Shown piece after piece: positions 1 through 7,592 of a DNA stretch of 9,988 nucleotides (the stretch's first letter is position 1; the number at the start of each line of letters is the position of its first letter). Under the pieces are notes generated by a model. That model saw nothing but the letters and a program-made list of their open reading frames with translations, ran no database searches and was not told the DNA's origin. The stretch lies in the NCBI GenBank assembly GCA_016201185.1, contig JACQDG010000160.1, forward strand, positions 1 through 9,988, in the 5' to 3' direction. The stretch is from Acidobacteriota bacterium. GTDB lineage: Bacteria > Acidobacteriota > Terriglobia > Bryobacterales > JACQDG01. Both the position numbers and the translations under genes were made by a program.

Positions 1-488
1 GCCACATCTTCAAGCTCGGCCGGAGATATGCAGACAAAATGGGGGTACGGGTTCTGAATGCCGGGGGCCAGGCGGTGACCCCCATTATGGGGTCCTATGG
101 CATAGGCCTCGAGCGAATCCTCACCGCCGCCGTCGAACAGGGCCATGATAAGGATGGCATGTCGCTGCCTCCCTCCATCGCGCCTTTTGACGTGGTGCTT
201 ACGCCGGTCAATCTCAGCGATCGGCAGCAGCGGGAGGCGGCCGAAAACCTCTATGAGCAGTGCCAGGCCGCCGGTCTCGACGCCTTGCTCGACGACCGCG
301 ACGAACGCCCTGGGGTGAAGTTTAAGGATGCCGACCTGATCGGCATACCCTATCGGATCAATATCGGCAAAAAGCTGCCGCAGGGGCTGGTGGAGATCGT
401 GGTGCGGGCGGACCGCCGCTCAACCGACGCGCCGCTGGCCGAGGCGGCTGAGCGCGTGCGGCAACTTCGGACCACGGCGGTCGAGTGA
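1..488 (+). CDS. proS: Prolyl-tRNA synthetase, C-terminal part (5' end outside window)
   Basis: This is the last 161 residues of prolyl-tRNA synthetase, read from base 3. The enzyme charges tRNA-Pro with proline in the cytoplasm. The fragment opens in the catalytic core with HIFKLGRRYAD. It contains class II motif 3 (GSYGIGLER, followed by AAVEQ) and the family stretch PPSIAPFDVV. It then runs through the anticodon-binding domain with the conserved DDRDERPGVKFKDADLIGIP. The chain ends soon after this domain, as in bacterial-type ProS without the extra archaeal/eukaryotic C-terminal zinc-binding region. Catalytic motifs 1 and 2 and any editing insertion lie upstream and cannot be judged. The stop overlaps the GTG start of the next gene by 4 nt (GTGA), so the two are probably translated together. 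Confidence 0.97.
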   Translation, partial: HIFKLGRRYADKMGVRVLNAGGQAVTPIMGSYGIGLERILTAAVEQGHDKDGMSLPPSIAPFDVVLTPVNLSDRQQREAAENLYEQCQAAGLDALLDDRDERPGVKFKDADLIGIPYRINIGKKLPQGLVEIVVRADRRSTDAPLAEAAERVRQLRTTAVE

Positions 489-820
489 AGAAGCGTCTCC
501 GACCCGCCCTGGCCGTCCTCCTGCTGGGAATCTTTCTTTACCTCGGCGCCGGGTTGGCGCCTTACTTTATCCGCAACTTCCGCTTTGCACGCGAGCTTGC
601 AGTAATTACCCGCTCCGGGAAAATTTCCGCTCAGCCGCCGGAGCGGCTCCGCGCCCAAATAATGGAGCTCGCTAGGCAGCAGGGGATTCCCATAAAGGAA
701 GAGGACGTGCTCCTAGAAATCGCTCCAGCCCAGGATCGGATCACGGTGCGTTACCGGGTGGAAGTGAAGCTTCCCGGCTACACGGTTTACCTGCATTTTG
801 CTCCGCAGGCCGGAAGGTAG
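485..820 (+). CDS. Small membrane-anchored protein, DUF4845-like
   Basis: This is a 111-residue protein of unknown function. It starts at GTG within the proS stop (GTGA overlap), which fixes the start and suggests translational coupling. The N-terminus is basic (MKKRLRP), followed by one hydrophobic segment at about residues 8-28, so it is either a signal anchor or a single-pass membrane protein. The rest would lie outside the cytoplasm: a helical stretch (about 30-65) containing PPERLRAQIMELARQQGIPI, then a beta-rich end with alternating residues (DRITVRYRVEVKLPGYTVYLHF). The layout of anchor, short helices with a 'GIPI..ED' turn and a terminal beta hairpin resembles the small DUF4845-type proteins often seen in Acidobacteria. 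That resemblance is by eye. Its position just before a cell-wall synthase hints at an envelope role. Confidence 0.85.
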   Translation: MKKRLRPALAVLLLGIFLYLGAGLAPYFIRNFRFARELAVITRSGKISAQPPERLRAQIMELARQQGIPIKEEDVLLEIAPAQDRITVRYRVEVKLPGYTVYLHFAPQAGR

Positions 821-835
821 GAGAATGGTAGGGGA

Positions 836-3367
836 ATGAAGGTTGTCATACCTAGGCCCCGGCGACTGTGGCGGCTGCTGTTTAGCCCGGCGGGGAAGGT
901 TCTGCTAGCGCTGTTCCTGATCACCGGCGTGACGGGGGTGGCGGTCTTCAGCCATTACTGGAACAACTACGCCCGGCTGATCGACCGCAAGCTGAGCCAG
1001 GGGCCCTTCAATACACCCTCCAAAATCTTCGCTGCCCCGCAGCCCGTAGGCGTGGGCGACCCGATGACGGCTGCCGAGATCGTCTCCCATCTGCGGGCGG
1101 CCGGCTACTCGGAATCGAGCTCCAACCGCAACGGCTGGTTCCGCGTGCGGCCCGACGGGGTGGAGATTTTCCCCGGGCCGGACTCCTACTTCGCCGCCGA
1201 GCCGGCGGTCATTCAATTCACCGGCAAAAAAGTGGCGCGCATCATTTCGCTGCGCGATTCGACCGAGCAGCCGCTTTACGAGCTGGAGCCGCAACTGATC
1301 ACGAACCTGTTTGACAAGAGCCGCGAAAAGCGGCGGCTGGTGCGCTTCGAGGATATCCCCAAGGTGGTGGTCAACGCCATCATCTCGATCGAGGACAAAC
1401 GGTTCTTTGAGCACTCCGGGCTGGACCCGATTCGGCTGATCAAGGCCGCCTACGTGGACCTGCGGGAGATGCGCAAGGAACAGGGCGCTTCCACGATCAG
1501 CCAGCAGTTGGCCCGCAGCTTTTTCCTCAACCTGGACAAGCGCTGGAGCCGCAAGCTGGCCGAGCTGCTGATTACCCTGCAATTGGAGCAGCGGCTGACC
1601 AAGCAGGAGATCTTTGAGTTCTACGCCAACCAGGTGTACCTGGGTCGGCGCGGCAGCTTCAACATCCACGGCATCGGCGAGGGGGCGCAAGCCTATTTTG
1701 CGAAGGACTTCCGCGAGCTGTCGCTGCCCGAGGCGGCCACCCTGGCGGGCCTCATCCAGCGGCCTAGCTATCTCGATCCGTTCCGCAACCCGGAGCGAGC
1801 GCGGGAGCGGCGCAACGTGGTCCTCTACGCCATGTGGCAGAACGACTACATCACCAAAGCGCAGTACGAGGCGGCCGTGCGCATGCCGTTGAACGTGGTG
1901 CTGGGGAGCGCCGAGTCGAGCGAAGCGCCGTACTTCGTGGACATGATCAACGAGCAGTTGCAGGCGCGGATTGCGGAGAAGGACCTGATGACCCAGGTCT
2001 ACCGCGTCTACACCACCCTGGACCTGCGCCTGCAGCGGGCGGCCATAGAAGCGATCCGCATCGGCATGCCCCTGGTGGACGAGCAGATCCGGCGCCAGCG
2101 GCGGTTCCGCGGCCAGACACCGCCCACGCCGCAGTGCGCCGTGGTGGCCCTCGATCCCCACACCGGCGAAGTAAAGGCCCTGGTGGGCGGCCGCAATTAC
2201 GGCCTGAGCCAGTTGAACCGCGTGGTGGCCAAACGGCAGCCCGGCTCGGCGTTTAAGCCTTTCGTCTACGCCACGGCGCTCAGCTCGGCGCTGGACCCCT
2301 CCCAGCCGGTGCTCACGCCCATTTCCAGTGTGGAGGACGAGCCCACCACGTTCTGGTTCGACGGCAAGCCTTACGAGCCATCCAACTTCAAGAACGAGTT
2401 GCACGGCGTGGTTACGCTGCGCAATGCCCTGGCCAAGTCGATGAACATCGCCACGGTGAAGGTGGCCGAGATGGTGGGCTACGACAAGGTAGTTGAGCTG
2501 GCGCGGCGGGCTGGGATGAACCTGCAGATACAGCCCACCCCGGCTGTGGCCCTGGGGGCCTACGAAGTGCAACCGCTGGAAGTGACCGGAGCCTACACCA
2601 TTTTCGCCAACAATGGGGTCCACGTCTCGCCTTACATGATCCGGAAGGTGCGGTCGCAGGACGGGCGCACGGTGTTGGCCTACCAACCCCAGGAAACGCC
2701 GGTGCTGGACCCTCGCATCGCCTTCATGATGACCAACCTGCTCGAGGAAGTGATGCGCAGCGGCACGGCCGCCGGCGTGCGTGCCCGGGGCTTCGTGGCG
2801 CCGGCCGCGGGCAAGACGGGGTCCTCCCGCGATGGCTGGTTTGCGGGCTACACTTCGGACCTGCTGTTTGTGGTGTGGGTAGGACTGGACGACAACACGG
2901 ATCTGGAGATCGAGGGCGCCAAGTCGGCCCTGCCCATTTGGACCGAGTTTATGAAGCGGGCCATTACTTACCGCCCCTACCGTAACCCTGCGCCGTTTGA
3001 GCCGGTGGACGGGATCGTCACCGCCGAGGTGGACCCGGAGACGCAGGAGCTGGCCACCACCGGCTGTCCCAACCGCCGCATGGAAGTATTTATAGCGGGC
3101 ACGCAGCCGGCGGCCTATTGCCGCGCCCACGGCGGCAAGCCGACCAGCGCGCCTCTGCTGACCACCGCGGCCGGGTGGGACACCGAGCCGGACAAGACGA
3201 AACCGGAAGGCGCCATGGTGGCGGCGGCCAAACCGGCTCCGACCGCCGCGGATCCCGCGCCCCGCCCCCGCGTGGTGGTGCAGTCCGTGCCCGCCTCTCC
3301 GCCCCGGCCAGCCCAGCCGCCGAAGAAAAAAGGCTTTTTCGGGCGTCTCTGGAGTGTGTTTAAATAG
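836..3367 (+). CDS. Bifunctional class A penicillin-binding protein, PBP1B-like
   Basis: This 843-residue protein is a peptidoglycan glycosyltransferase/transpeptidase that polymerises lipid II and cross-links the strands at the outer face of the inner membrane. It has a short basic cytoplasmic tail, then a membrane segment at about 22-39. A UB2H-like module spans about 75-150 (DPMTAAEIVSHLRAAGY). The GT51 domain has catalytic Glu186 in EDKRFFEHSG, GASTISQQ, a second Glu243 in RKLAE, and EIFEFYANQVYLG. The transpeptidase domain has nucleophile Ser471 in SAFK, Ser535-Met-Asn537 as SxN, and Lys660-Thr-Gly as KTG. All key residues are present, so it should be active. The tail beyond about 780 is Ala/Pro-rich and ends in a basic KKKGFFGRLW patch. 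GGAG at 819-823 lies about 12 nt before the ATG. A tiny reading frame (ATG at 825, stop overlapping at 837) precedes it. The UB2H module favours PBP1B over PBP1A type. Confidence 0.95.
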   Translation: MKVVIPRPRRLWRLLFSPAGKVLLALFLITGVTGVAVFSHYWNNYARLIDRKLSQGPFNTPSKIFAAPQPVGVGDPMTAAEIVSHLRAAGYSESSSNRNGWFRVRPDGVEIFPGPDSYFAAEPAVIQFTGKKVARIISLRDSTEQPLYELEPQLITNLFDKSREKRRLVRFEDIPKVVVNAIISIEDKRFFEHSGLDPIRLIKAAYVDLREMRKEQGASTISQQLARSFFLNLDKRWSRKLAELLITLQLEQRLTKQEIFEFYANQVYLGRRGSFNIHGIGEGAQAYFAKDFRELSLPEAATLAGLIQRPSYLDPFRNPERARERRNVVLYAMWQNDYITKAQYEAAVRMPLNVVLGSAESSEAPYFVDMINEQLQARIAEKDLMTQVYRVYTTLDLRLQRAAIEAIRIGMPLVDEQIRRQRRFRGQTPPTPQCAVVALDPHTGEVKALVGGRNYGLSQLNRVVAKRQPGSAFKPFVYATALSSALDPSQPVLTPISSVEDEPTTFWFDGKPYEPSNFKNELHGVVTLRNALAKSMNIATVKVAEMVGYDKVVELARRAGMNLQIQPTPAVALGAYEVQPLEVTGAYTIFANNGVHVSPYMIRKVRSQDGRTVLAYQPQETPVLDPRIAFMMTNLLEEVMRSGTAAGVRARGFVAPAAGKTGSSRDGWFAGYTSDLLFVVWVGLDDNTDLEIEGAKSALPIWTEFMKRAITYRPYRNPAPFEPVDGIVTAEVDPETQELATTGCPNRRMEVFIAGTQPAAYCRAHGGKPTSAPLLTTAAGWDTEPDKTKPEGAMVAAAKPAPTAADPAPRPRVVVQSVPASPPRPAQPPKKKGFFGRLWSVFK

Positions 3368-3388
3368 GAATTAAGGGGTGCATTCAGC

Positions 3389-3407
3389 GGGGGCAGCGAG
3401 GACCCCC
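3389..3407 (+). other. Short G5/C5 hairpin in PBP-TPR intergenic leader
   Basis: GGGGG at 3389-3393 can pair with CCCCC at 3403-3407 around a 9-nt loop, 13 nt before the Shine-Dalgarno of the TPR gene. No U-run follows, so it is not a standard intrinsic terminator. It could be an mRNA stability or attenuation element, or chance in GC-rich DNA. Confidence 0.25.
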
Positions 3408-3419
3408 TGTTCGCCCTCG

Positions 3420-3426
3420 AAGGAGG
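3420..3426 (+). promoter_or_regulatory. Strong ribosome binding site for the TPR gene
   Basis: AAGGAGG, a near-complete Shine-Dalgarno, sits 6 nt before the ATG at 3433. It decides that start and suggests efficient, independent initiation. The other starts in the window have weaker sites. Confidence 0.75.
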
Positions 3427-3432
3427 CGCGCC

Positions 3433-4188
3433 ATGTCGGCTGGCCTGTTTTTGGCCCTGGCCCTTCTGCCCCAGTTGGTGGACAAGACCACCCAGCCTCC
3501 TCCTCCTCCGCCGACCGCCACCAAGCTTTCCCCGGAAAGCCGCGCCGACATTTACATGGCGCGCAAGATGTATCGGGAGGCGATAGAAACCTACCAGGAA
3601 GCCTTGCGCCAGCACCCGAAGTCCTACATCCTGTATAACAAGCTGGGCATCGGCTACCACCAGCAGCTTCAGCTCGGCCAGGCGCAACGCTATTACGAGC
3701 GCGCCGTTAAGCTCAACAAGAAATACCCCGAGGCCATCAACAATCTGGGGACGATCTTTTATGCCCGGAAACAATATCGCAAGGCCATTTCCCAGTACAA
3801 CAAGGCCTTGCGGCTGACCCCCGATTCAGCCTCCATCCACAGCAACCTGGGGACGGCTTATTTTGCCCGCAAGAAATTCCAGGAAGCCTCGGAGCATTAC
3901 ATGACGGCCCTGAAGCTCGACCCCGAGGTGTTTGAACACCGGTCTACATTCGGCAACCTTTTGCAGGAGCGCACCGTGGAGGACCGCGCCCGCTTTCACT
4001 ATTACCTGGCCAAGACCTACGCCGCCGCCGGCTACGTGGACCGCGCCATCGCTAACCTGCGGAAGGCGCTCGAGGAAGGGCTGAAGGACCGGGAAAAGAT
4101 CCCGACCGAGGCCGAGTTCGCCTCCCTGCGCGACAACCCGGAATTCAAAGAATTGATCGCCAGCAACGTACCGGTGATTCCCCGATAA
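3433..4188 (+). CDS. Secreted or membrane-anchored tetratricopeptide repeat protein
   Basis: This 251-residue protein has a short hydrophobic N-terminus (AGLFLALALLP, residues 3-13) that looks like a signal or anchor, though it lacks a basic n-region. A linker with six consecutive prolines (22-27) follows. About five TPR units come next: a degenerate one at 34-64 (YREAIETYQEAL), then 65-98, 99-132 and 133-166 with clear consensus (INNLGTIFYARKQYRKAIS, NLGTAYFARKKFQEA), and a last one at 186-219 (YYLAKTYAAAGYVDRAI). A short C-terminal helix ends in VPVIPR. TPRs form a superhelical scaffold for binding protein partners; no enzymatic motif is visible. It lies 65 nt after the PBP gene on the same strand and is probably co-transcribed. 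If exported it could act in envelope assembly like CpoB, but the partner is unknown. A cytoplasmic scaffold is possible if the N-terminus is not a signal. Confidence 0.9.
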   Translation: MSAGLFLALALLPQLVDKTTQPPPPPPTATKLSPESRADIYMARKMYREAIETYQEALRQHPKSYILYNKLGIGYHQQLQLGQAQRYYERAVKLNKKYPEAINNLGTIFYARKQYRKAISQYNKALRLTPDSASIHSNLGTAYFARKKFQEASEHYMTALKLDPEVFEHRSTFGNLLQERTVEDRARFHYYLAKTYAAAGYVDRAIANLRKALEEGLKDREKIPTEAEFASLRDNPEFKELIASNVPVIPR

Positions 4189-4263
4189 AAACCCTTTTGG
4201 GAGCCGCAGAGCACGCCGGTGAACGCCGATAAAACCGGTGTTCTGCCGGGGGTAATGGCGGGC

Positions 4264-4272
4264 TGCTAAAAT
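4264..4272 (+). promoter_or_regulatory. Candidate extended -10 promoter for the DUF4258-DUF2283 gene
   Basis: TGCTAAAAT is an extended -10 (TGn plus TAAAAT, one mismatch to TATAAT), 26 nt before the ATG at 4299. It would give a leader of about 20 nt. No good -35 is seen at 17 +/- 1 nt; extended -10 promoters often lack one. The gap of 110 nt after the TPR gene fits an independent transcription unit. Confidence 0.35.
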
Positions 4273-4298
4273 CGGTTTCGAGTTGCGGCGGCCAGGCG

Positions 4299-4802
4299 AT
4301 GAGGGAGAAACCGGTCCGGTACAGTCAGCACCTGGAAGAGCGTCTTCTGTTGCGGCGTATCGAGAGTGACTTGCCCCGGCATGTGCTGCGCGAGGCGGAA
4401 CGGCTCTTCGCCGACGTCGCGACAGGTTATAGTATTGCAATCGCCACGGCGCCCTACCGGGAGATGGACCATCTTGTGATGGTTGTCTTCGAGGAACGAC
4501 AGGGCCAGGTGATCGCCGTAACGATTCATCCCCTCGATGAGCGGGATGTAGAAGCGAAGACTGAAATCGAAGGTGATAGCATGATTACCGAGCGCGGGGC
4601 CCGATACGATCCGGAGGCGGACGTGCTTTATCTGCCCACTCAGGATGGCGAAATAGCCCGCTCGCAGGAGTTGTCGCCGGGAGTCAGCGTCGAATTTGAT
4701 GACGACGGTAACCTCGTCGGCGTAGAAATCCTGCGGGCCTCCAAGATATTGCCCGAAAAAGTCGTGGCGTCCTTGCACGCTAAGCAGACAGGTGTGATTT
4801 AA
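4299..4802 (+). CDS. DUF4258-like / DUF2283 fusion protein (toxin-antitoxin-like domains)
   Basis: This 167-residue protein has two recognisable parts. Residues 7-90 (RYSQHLEERLLLRRIESDLP, VMVVFEERQG, VIAVTIHPLDERD) match the layout of DUF4258-type proteins: an 'SxHLExRLxLRxI' start, a central 'REVMVVY'-like strand and a 'TIHPL' end. The usual terminal GRWR is replaced by IEGDS. Residues 103-150 (YDPEADVLYLPTQDGEIA, LSPGVSVEFDDDGNLVGVEI, RASKIL) are a clear DUF2283 domain. These two families are commonly encoded by adjacent small genes that look like a toxin-antitoxin or regulatory pair; here they form one frame. Met95 (base 4581) sits exactly where a separate DUF2283 gene would start, and an ATGA at 4581-4584 lies there. 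The function is not established. The start has only a weak ribosome site, and the gene ends 40 nt from the converging kinase gene. Confidence 0.85.
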   Translation: MREKPVRYSQHLEERLLLRRIESDLPRHVLREAERLFADVATGYSIAIATAPYREMDHLVMVVFEERQGQVIAVTIHPLDERDVEAKTEIEGDSMITERGARYDPEADVLYLPTQDGEIARSQELSPGVSVEFDDDGNLVGVEILRASKILPEKVVASLHAKQTGVI

Positions 4803-4842
4803 CGTCTATTATTCCGCTCCCGAGTTTGAGCACTGTGTGAAA

Positions 4843-7473
4843 TCAAAAGCCTTCGATCAGCCACACGTCTATGTTCTCGGTCGAGCCAGCTATCGCCAGA
4901 TATCGCCCGTCGGGAGAAGGGATGGCGGAACCAGTGGATACACCCTGCTGCTGCCACAGCGCATGCGCCTTTCCCTGAAGATCAACGCGTAGCAGTGCGG
5001 TCGTTGGCCCCGATTGGCTTCTAACAAAGAAGCCCTTTCCGTCTGCGGCCCACCTAAGATTGGTTAGTGAACTCCAGCCCTCCACTGCGATATCGCGTTC
5101 CGGGCCGCCGGACGGCCATCGGATAACGCGGATGATCTCCGTGGACCCGACTCTTGCTATAGCCGCCAGGCGCGAGCCATCGGGGGAAATGTCAGGACTG
5201 TTGTAATCCGAACCAACGAAGTTGCGCACGGCGGCGATCCTGGCCACTTCACGGCCCCTGCCCTTGATTGGATCGAGAGCATAGATGACGAGTTGTTGCG
5301 AATCAGGGGTTCTGACCGTATAAGAACAAGGGGTTGCGGGAAGCCCTGGGCAACGGACACGATCGAAACCCTGCTCAGTGTCGACCACAACCTGGGGCGG
5401 TCCCCCGGCAATTGGAAGGCGCATGAGTCGGGCCGGCGCGGAGGATCCTTGAGGCCTCCCCACCGTATAGAGGACCCAGGAGCCATCCGGACTTACACAA
5501 TGAACGAACTTGTCTTCCCGGCTGGTCAACAGCGGTTCGGCTGACTGCTGATTGATGCCCTGCCTGAAGATGTCCCACTTGCCATTGCGGTTCGAGTGGA
5601 ACAGGACCTCCTTGCTGTCAGTCGTCCATGCGGCGGGCAAATCGTCCCGCTCGTCAAGAGTCAGGCGCCGCGGTGTTCGCAAACGGGTGCCGCCGGCTTC
5701 CAGGTCCCCCACGTAGACATCAGATTGATTGCTTCCCTTAAGTCCCGCGAGGCGCTTCCCGTCCGCGCTCACGCTGAGGCGGGTGAAGAAGAATCCCGTC
5801 CATTCGGTAATGCGTCTGGGTTGGCCGATGGGTTGGCCCGTTGGCGCGTCGGTACGGACTTCCCACAAGTTTTGTTGCAGGGGATCCGTCGATTCCCTTT
5901 GGGAGTAAATGATGCGCCCATCTGCGAGCCAGCAAAGAGCAGCGCCCCAGGGATTCGGTAAGTTTGACACAACGATAGCCGCCGGGCCCCCTTTCAGGTC
6001 GCAGCTTTCGATGGCGCCTTTAAGGTTTCCATCACGGAAGGATGCTTTGATATAGGCGATCCGTTTCCCGTCAGGGGACCAGGCCCTGGGCCGGAGGAAG
6101 TCGTCATTCCCGCCGGCCATCACTTTGCGTGGTTCCTCGCCGTCAGGGCCCATTACCCAGATCTCGCTGGATCTTTCCGCGTACTTTACGAAGGCGATCA
6201 GCGAACTATCCGGCGAAACTCCGCTCAACGTGGAAATCACCCATATACCTCGCTTCCTGGCGGTACCAGCCAGCAGCTTCGTCCCGTCGGGGAACCAGGA
6301 GTAAGGCTGGAGTTCCTGCGTGTCAGGCAGGGTGCGGGTCTCTCCTGTCTCGATTAACTGCAAGTGAATGCCATTCCGATCCGAATAAGCCAGGTATTTC
6401 CCATCCGGAGAAAGAGCCGCGAGGAGCACAGGGTTCTCGCTGGGATTGGCAGTAAGCCTCCTTTCCTTTAGCGCCGGCCGCGGAGCAACGCGGCGCGCCA
6501 GGAACCACGCCACGCCTGCACCAATCAGCAGCACAGACATAGCCCATGCGAACACGAGCGGCCACCAACGGCCCCGGGACGCCGCGGCCACGGCTGTTGT
6601 AGTGGCGGCCTCTGAGCGCCCCGACTCGGTGTCGCGTTTGAGGCGCTTCAAATCCGCGCGCAGCTCGGATGCGGTCTGGCAGCGAATCTCCCGGTCCTTT
6701 TCCAGCGCCTTCGAGATGATCCCTCCCAGCTCCGGCGGCAATTCAGGGTTTAGTCGCAGCGGCGAGACCGGCGTCTTGTTTAGAATGGCGTCGAACAACA
6801 CGGCAGTCGTGGTTCCCTTGAACGGCAGTTGCCCGGTGGCCATCTCGTAAAGCACCACGCCGAATGAGAAAAGGTCGGTGTGGGCATCCACCTCCTCGCC
6901 CCGCGCCTGCTCCGGCGACATGTAGGCTACAGTGCCAAGCGCCGCGCCGGGGCTGGTTAATAACTCCTCCGACACCGTCGCCGCCTCCCCTAATCGCCGC
7001 CGTTCGGCCACGAGCTTGGCCAAACCGAAGTCCAGAATCTTTGGGCCGCGCGGGGTCACGAATATATTCCCTGGCTTGATGTCCCGGTGCACGATCCCTT
7101 TGGAGTGGGCCGCATCCAGTGCGTCGGCGATCTGGATGGCCAGGGAAAGCAGCTCGTCAATCTTGAACGGCCCACCGGCGATGCGCTGCTTCAGTGTCTG
7201 GCCTTCCAGCAGCTCCATGACGATGAACGGCTGGCCCTCGTACTCGTCAATGTCGTGAATGGTGCAGATATTGGGATGGTTGAGCGCCGAGGCGGTACGA
7301 GCTTCGCGTTGGAAGCGCTCTAGCGCCTGGCGGTCCTGGGAAAATTCATCGGGCAGGAACTTCAGCGCGACCGTGCGGCCCAGCCGGGTGTCTTCGGCCT
7401 TGTACACCACCCCCATGCCGCCCCCGCCGAGCTTTTCCAGAATGCGATAGTGGGAGATGGTCTCGCCGGTCAT
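4843..7473 (-). CDS. Transmembrane serine/threonine protein kinase with PD40/TolB-like beta-propeller
   Basis: This 876-residue, Hanks-type (PknB-like) receptor kinase is of the kind expanded in Acidobacteria. The cytoplasmic kinase domain (about 9-275) is complete: glycine loop LGGGGMGVVY (15-24), Lys38 in VALK, alphaC Glu57, catalytic loop HRDIKPGN with Asp131, Lys133 and Asn136, DFG Asp148, and MSPEQ in the activation segment. It should bind ATP and phosphorylate Ser/Thr. A charged linker leads to one membrane segment at about 304-325. The outer part (about 335-876) carries roughly ten WD40-like/PD40 blades with SPDGK.. motifs (for example LLAALSPDGKYLAY, PDISPDGSRLAAI, PSPDGRYLAIAG), probably a ligand- or protein-sensing propeller. 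One blade appears shortened around Gly418-Val419. No cognate substrate gene adjoins it. The ATG at 7473 directly precedes the family-typical opening ISHYRILEKLG. Confidence 0.95.
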   Translation of the reverse strand: MTGETISHYRILEKLGGGGMGVVYKAEDTRLGRTVALKFLPDEFSQDRQALERFQREARTASALNHPNICTIHDIDEYEGQPFIVMELLEGQTLKQRIAGGPFKIDELLSLAIQIADALDAAHSKGIVHRDIKPGNIFVTPRGPKILDFGLAKLVAERRRLGEAATVSEELLTSPGAALGTVAYMSPEQARGEEVDAHTDLFSFGVVLYEMATGQLPFKGTTTAVLFDAILNKTPVSPLRLNPELPPELGGIISKALEKDREIRCQTASELRADLKRLKRDTESGRSEAATTTAVAAASRGRWWPLVFAWAMSVLLIGAGVAWFLARRVAPRPALKERRLTANPSENPVLLAALSPDGKYLAYSDRNGIHLQLIETGETRTLPDTQELQPYSWFPDGTKLLAGTARKRGIWVISTLSGVSPDSSLIAFVKYAERSSEIWVMGPDGEEPRKVMAGGNDDFLRPRAWSPDGKRIAYIKASFRDGNLKGAIESCDLKGGPAAIVVSNLPNPWGAALCWLADGRIIYSQRESTDPLQQNLWEVRTDAPTGQPIGQPRRITEWTGFFFTRLSVSADGKRLAGLKGSNQSDVYVGDLEAGGTRLRTPRRLTLDERDDLPAAWTTDSKEVLFHSNRNGKWDIFRQGINQQSAEPLLTSREDKFVHCVSPDGSWVLYTVGRPQGSSAPARLMRLPIAGGPPQVVVDTEQGFDRVRCPGLPATPCSYTVRTPDSQQLVIYALDPIKGRGREVARIAAVRNFVGSDYNSPDISPDGSRLAAIARVGSTEIIRVIRWPSGGPERDIAVEGWSSLTNLRWAADGKGFFVRSQSGPTTALLRVDLQGKAHALWQQQGVSTGSAIPSPDGRYLAIAGSTENIDVWLIEGF

Positions 7474-7497
7474 CGGGATTCCCAGACCAGTTGCTCA

Positions 7498-7527
7498 AGA
7501 ATACTCTGTGGCGTGGGCAAATCGCAA
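7498..7527 (-). promoter_or_regulatory. Weak candidate promoter for the kinase gene
   Basis: Read on the minus strand, TTGCGA (7522-7527) and TATTCT (7498-7503) are spaced by 18 nt. Each matches four of six consensus bases. The -10 lies 24 nt before the kinase ATG. It falls in the 119-nt gap after the transposase, where a promoter is expected, but the match is modest. Confidence 0.22.
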
Positions 7528-7564
7528 CAAGTCGAACGAGGTGGGACGGCACGGATCTTGTGCT

Positions 7565-7588
7565 GAGCCGCGACCGGAGGGAGCGGTT
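7565..7588 (-). repeat. REP-like repeat, copy 1 (left flank of RAYT gene)
   Basis: This 24-nt GC-rich element is the reverse complement of the copy at 8111-8134 with one mismatch (23/24). Its minus-strand core reads CTCCCTCCGGTCGCGGCTC. It lies just past the transposase stop, between that gene and the kinase. The single difference breaks the outermost loop pair of the small hairpin seen in the other copy, leaving a 4-bp stem. Repeats of this look often occur dispersed in Acidobacteria and Planctomycetes, from memory. Confidence 0.75.
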
Positions 7589-7592
7589 AGGG

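Noticed and set aside
905..3130. Very long open frame antisense to the PBP gene (741 codons)
   Set aside because: It mirrors the codon structure of the GC-rich PBP gene, is rich in His/Arg/Gly/Leu and shows no recognisable domain; the PBP on the other strand has all catalytic motifs.
4189..4263. Repeated CCGATAAAA-like words and CCGGTG pairs after the TPR gene
   Set aside because: The copies are short and diverge quickly, and no stable hairpin or regular spacing supports a riboswitch or terminator.
4266..4778. Minus-strand frame of 170 codons opposite the DUF4258-DUF2283 gene
   Set aside because: The plus-strand frame carries two recognisable domains; the antisense protein resembles nothing and has no ribosome site.
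4803..4842. Possible bidirectional terminator between converging genes
   Set aside because: Only a 4-bp GCTC/GAGC stem with an 8-nt loop and no U-run on either strand; too weak to call.
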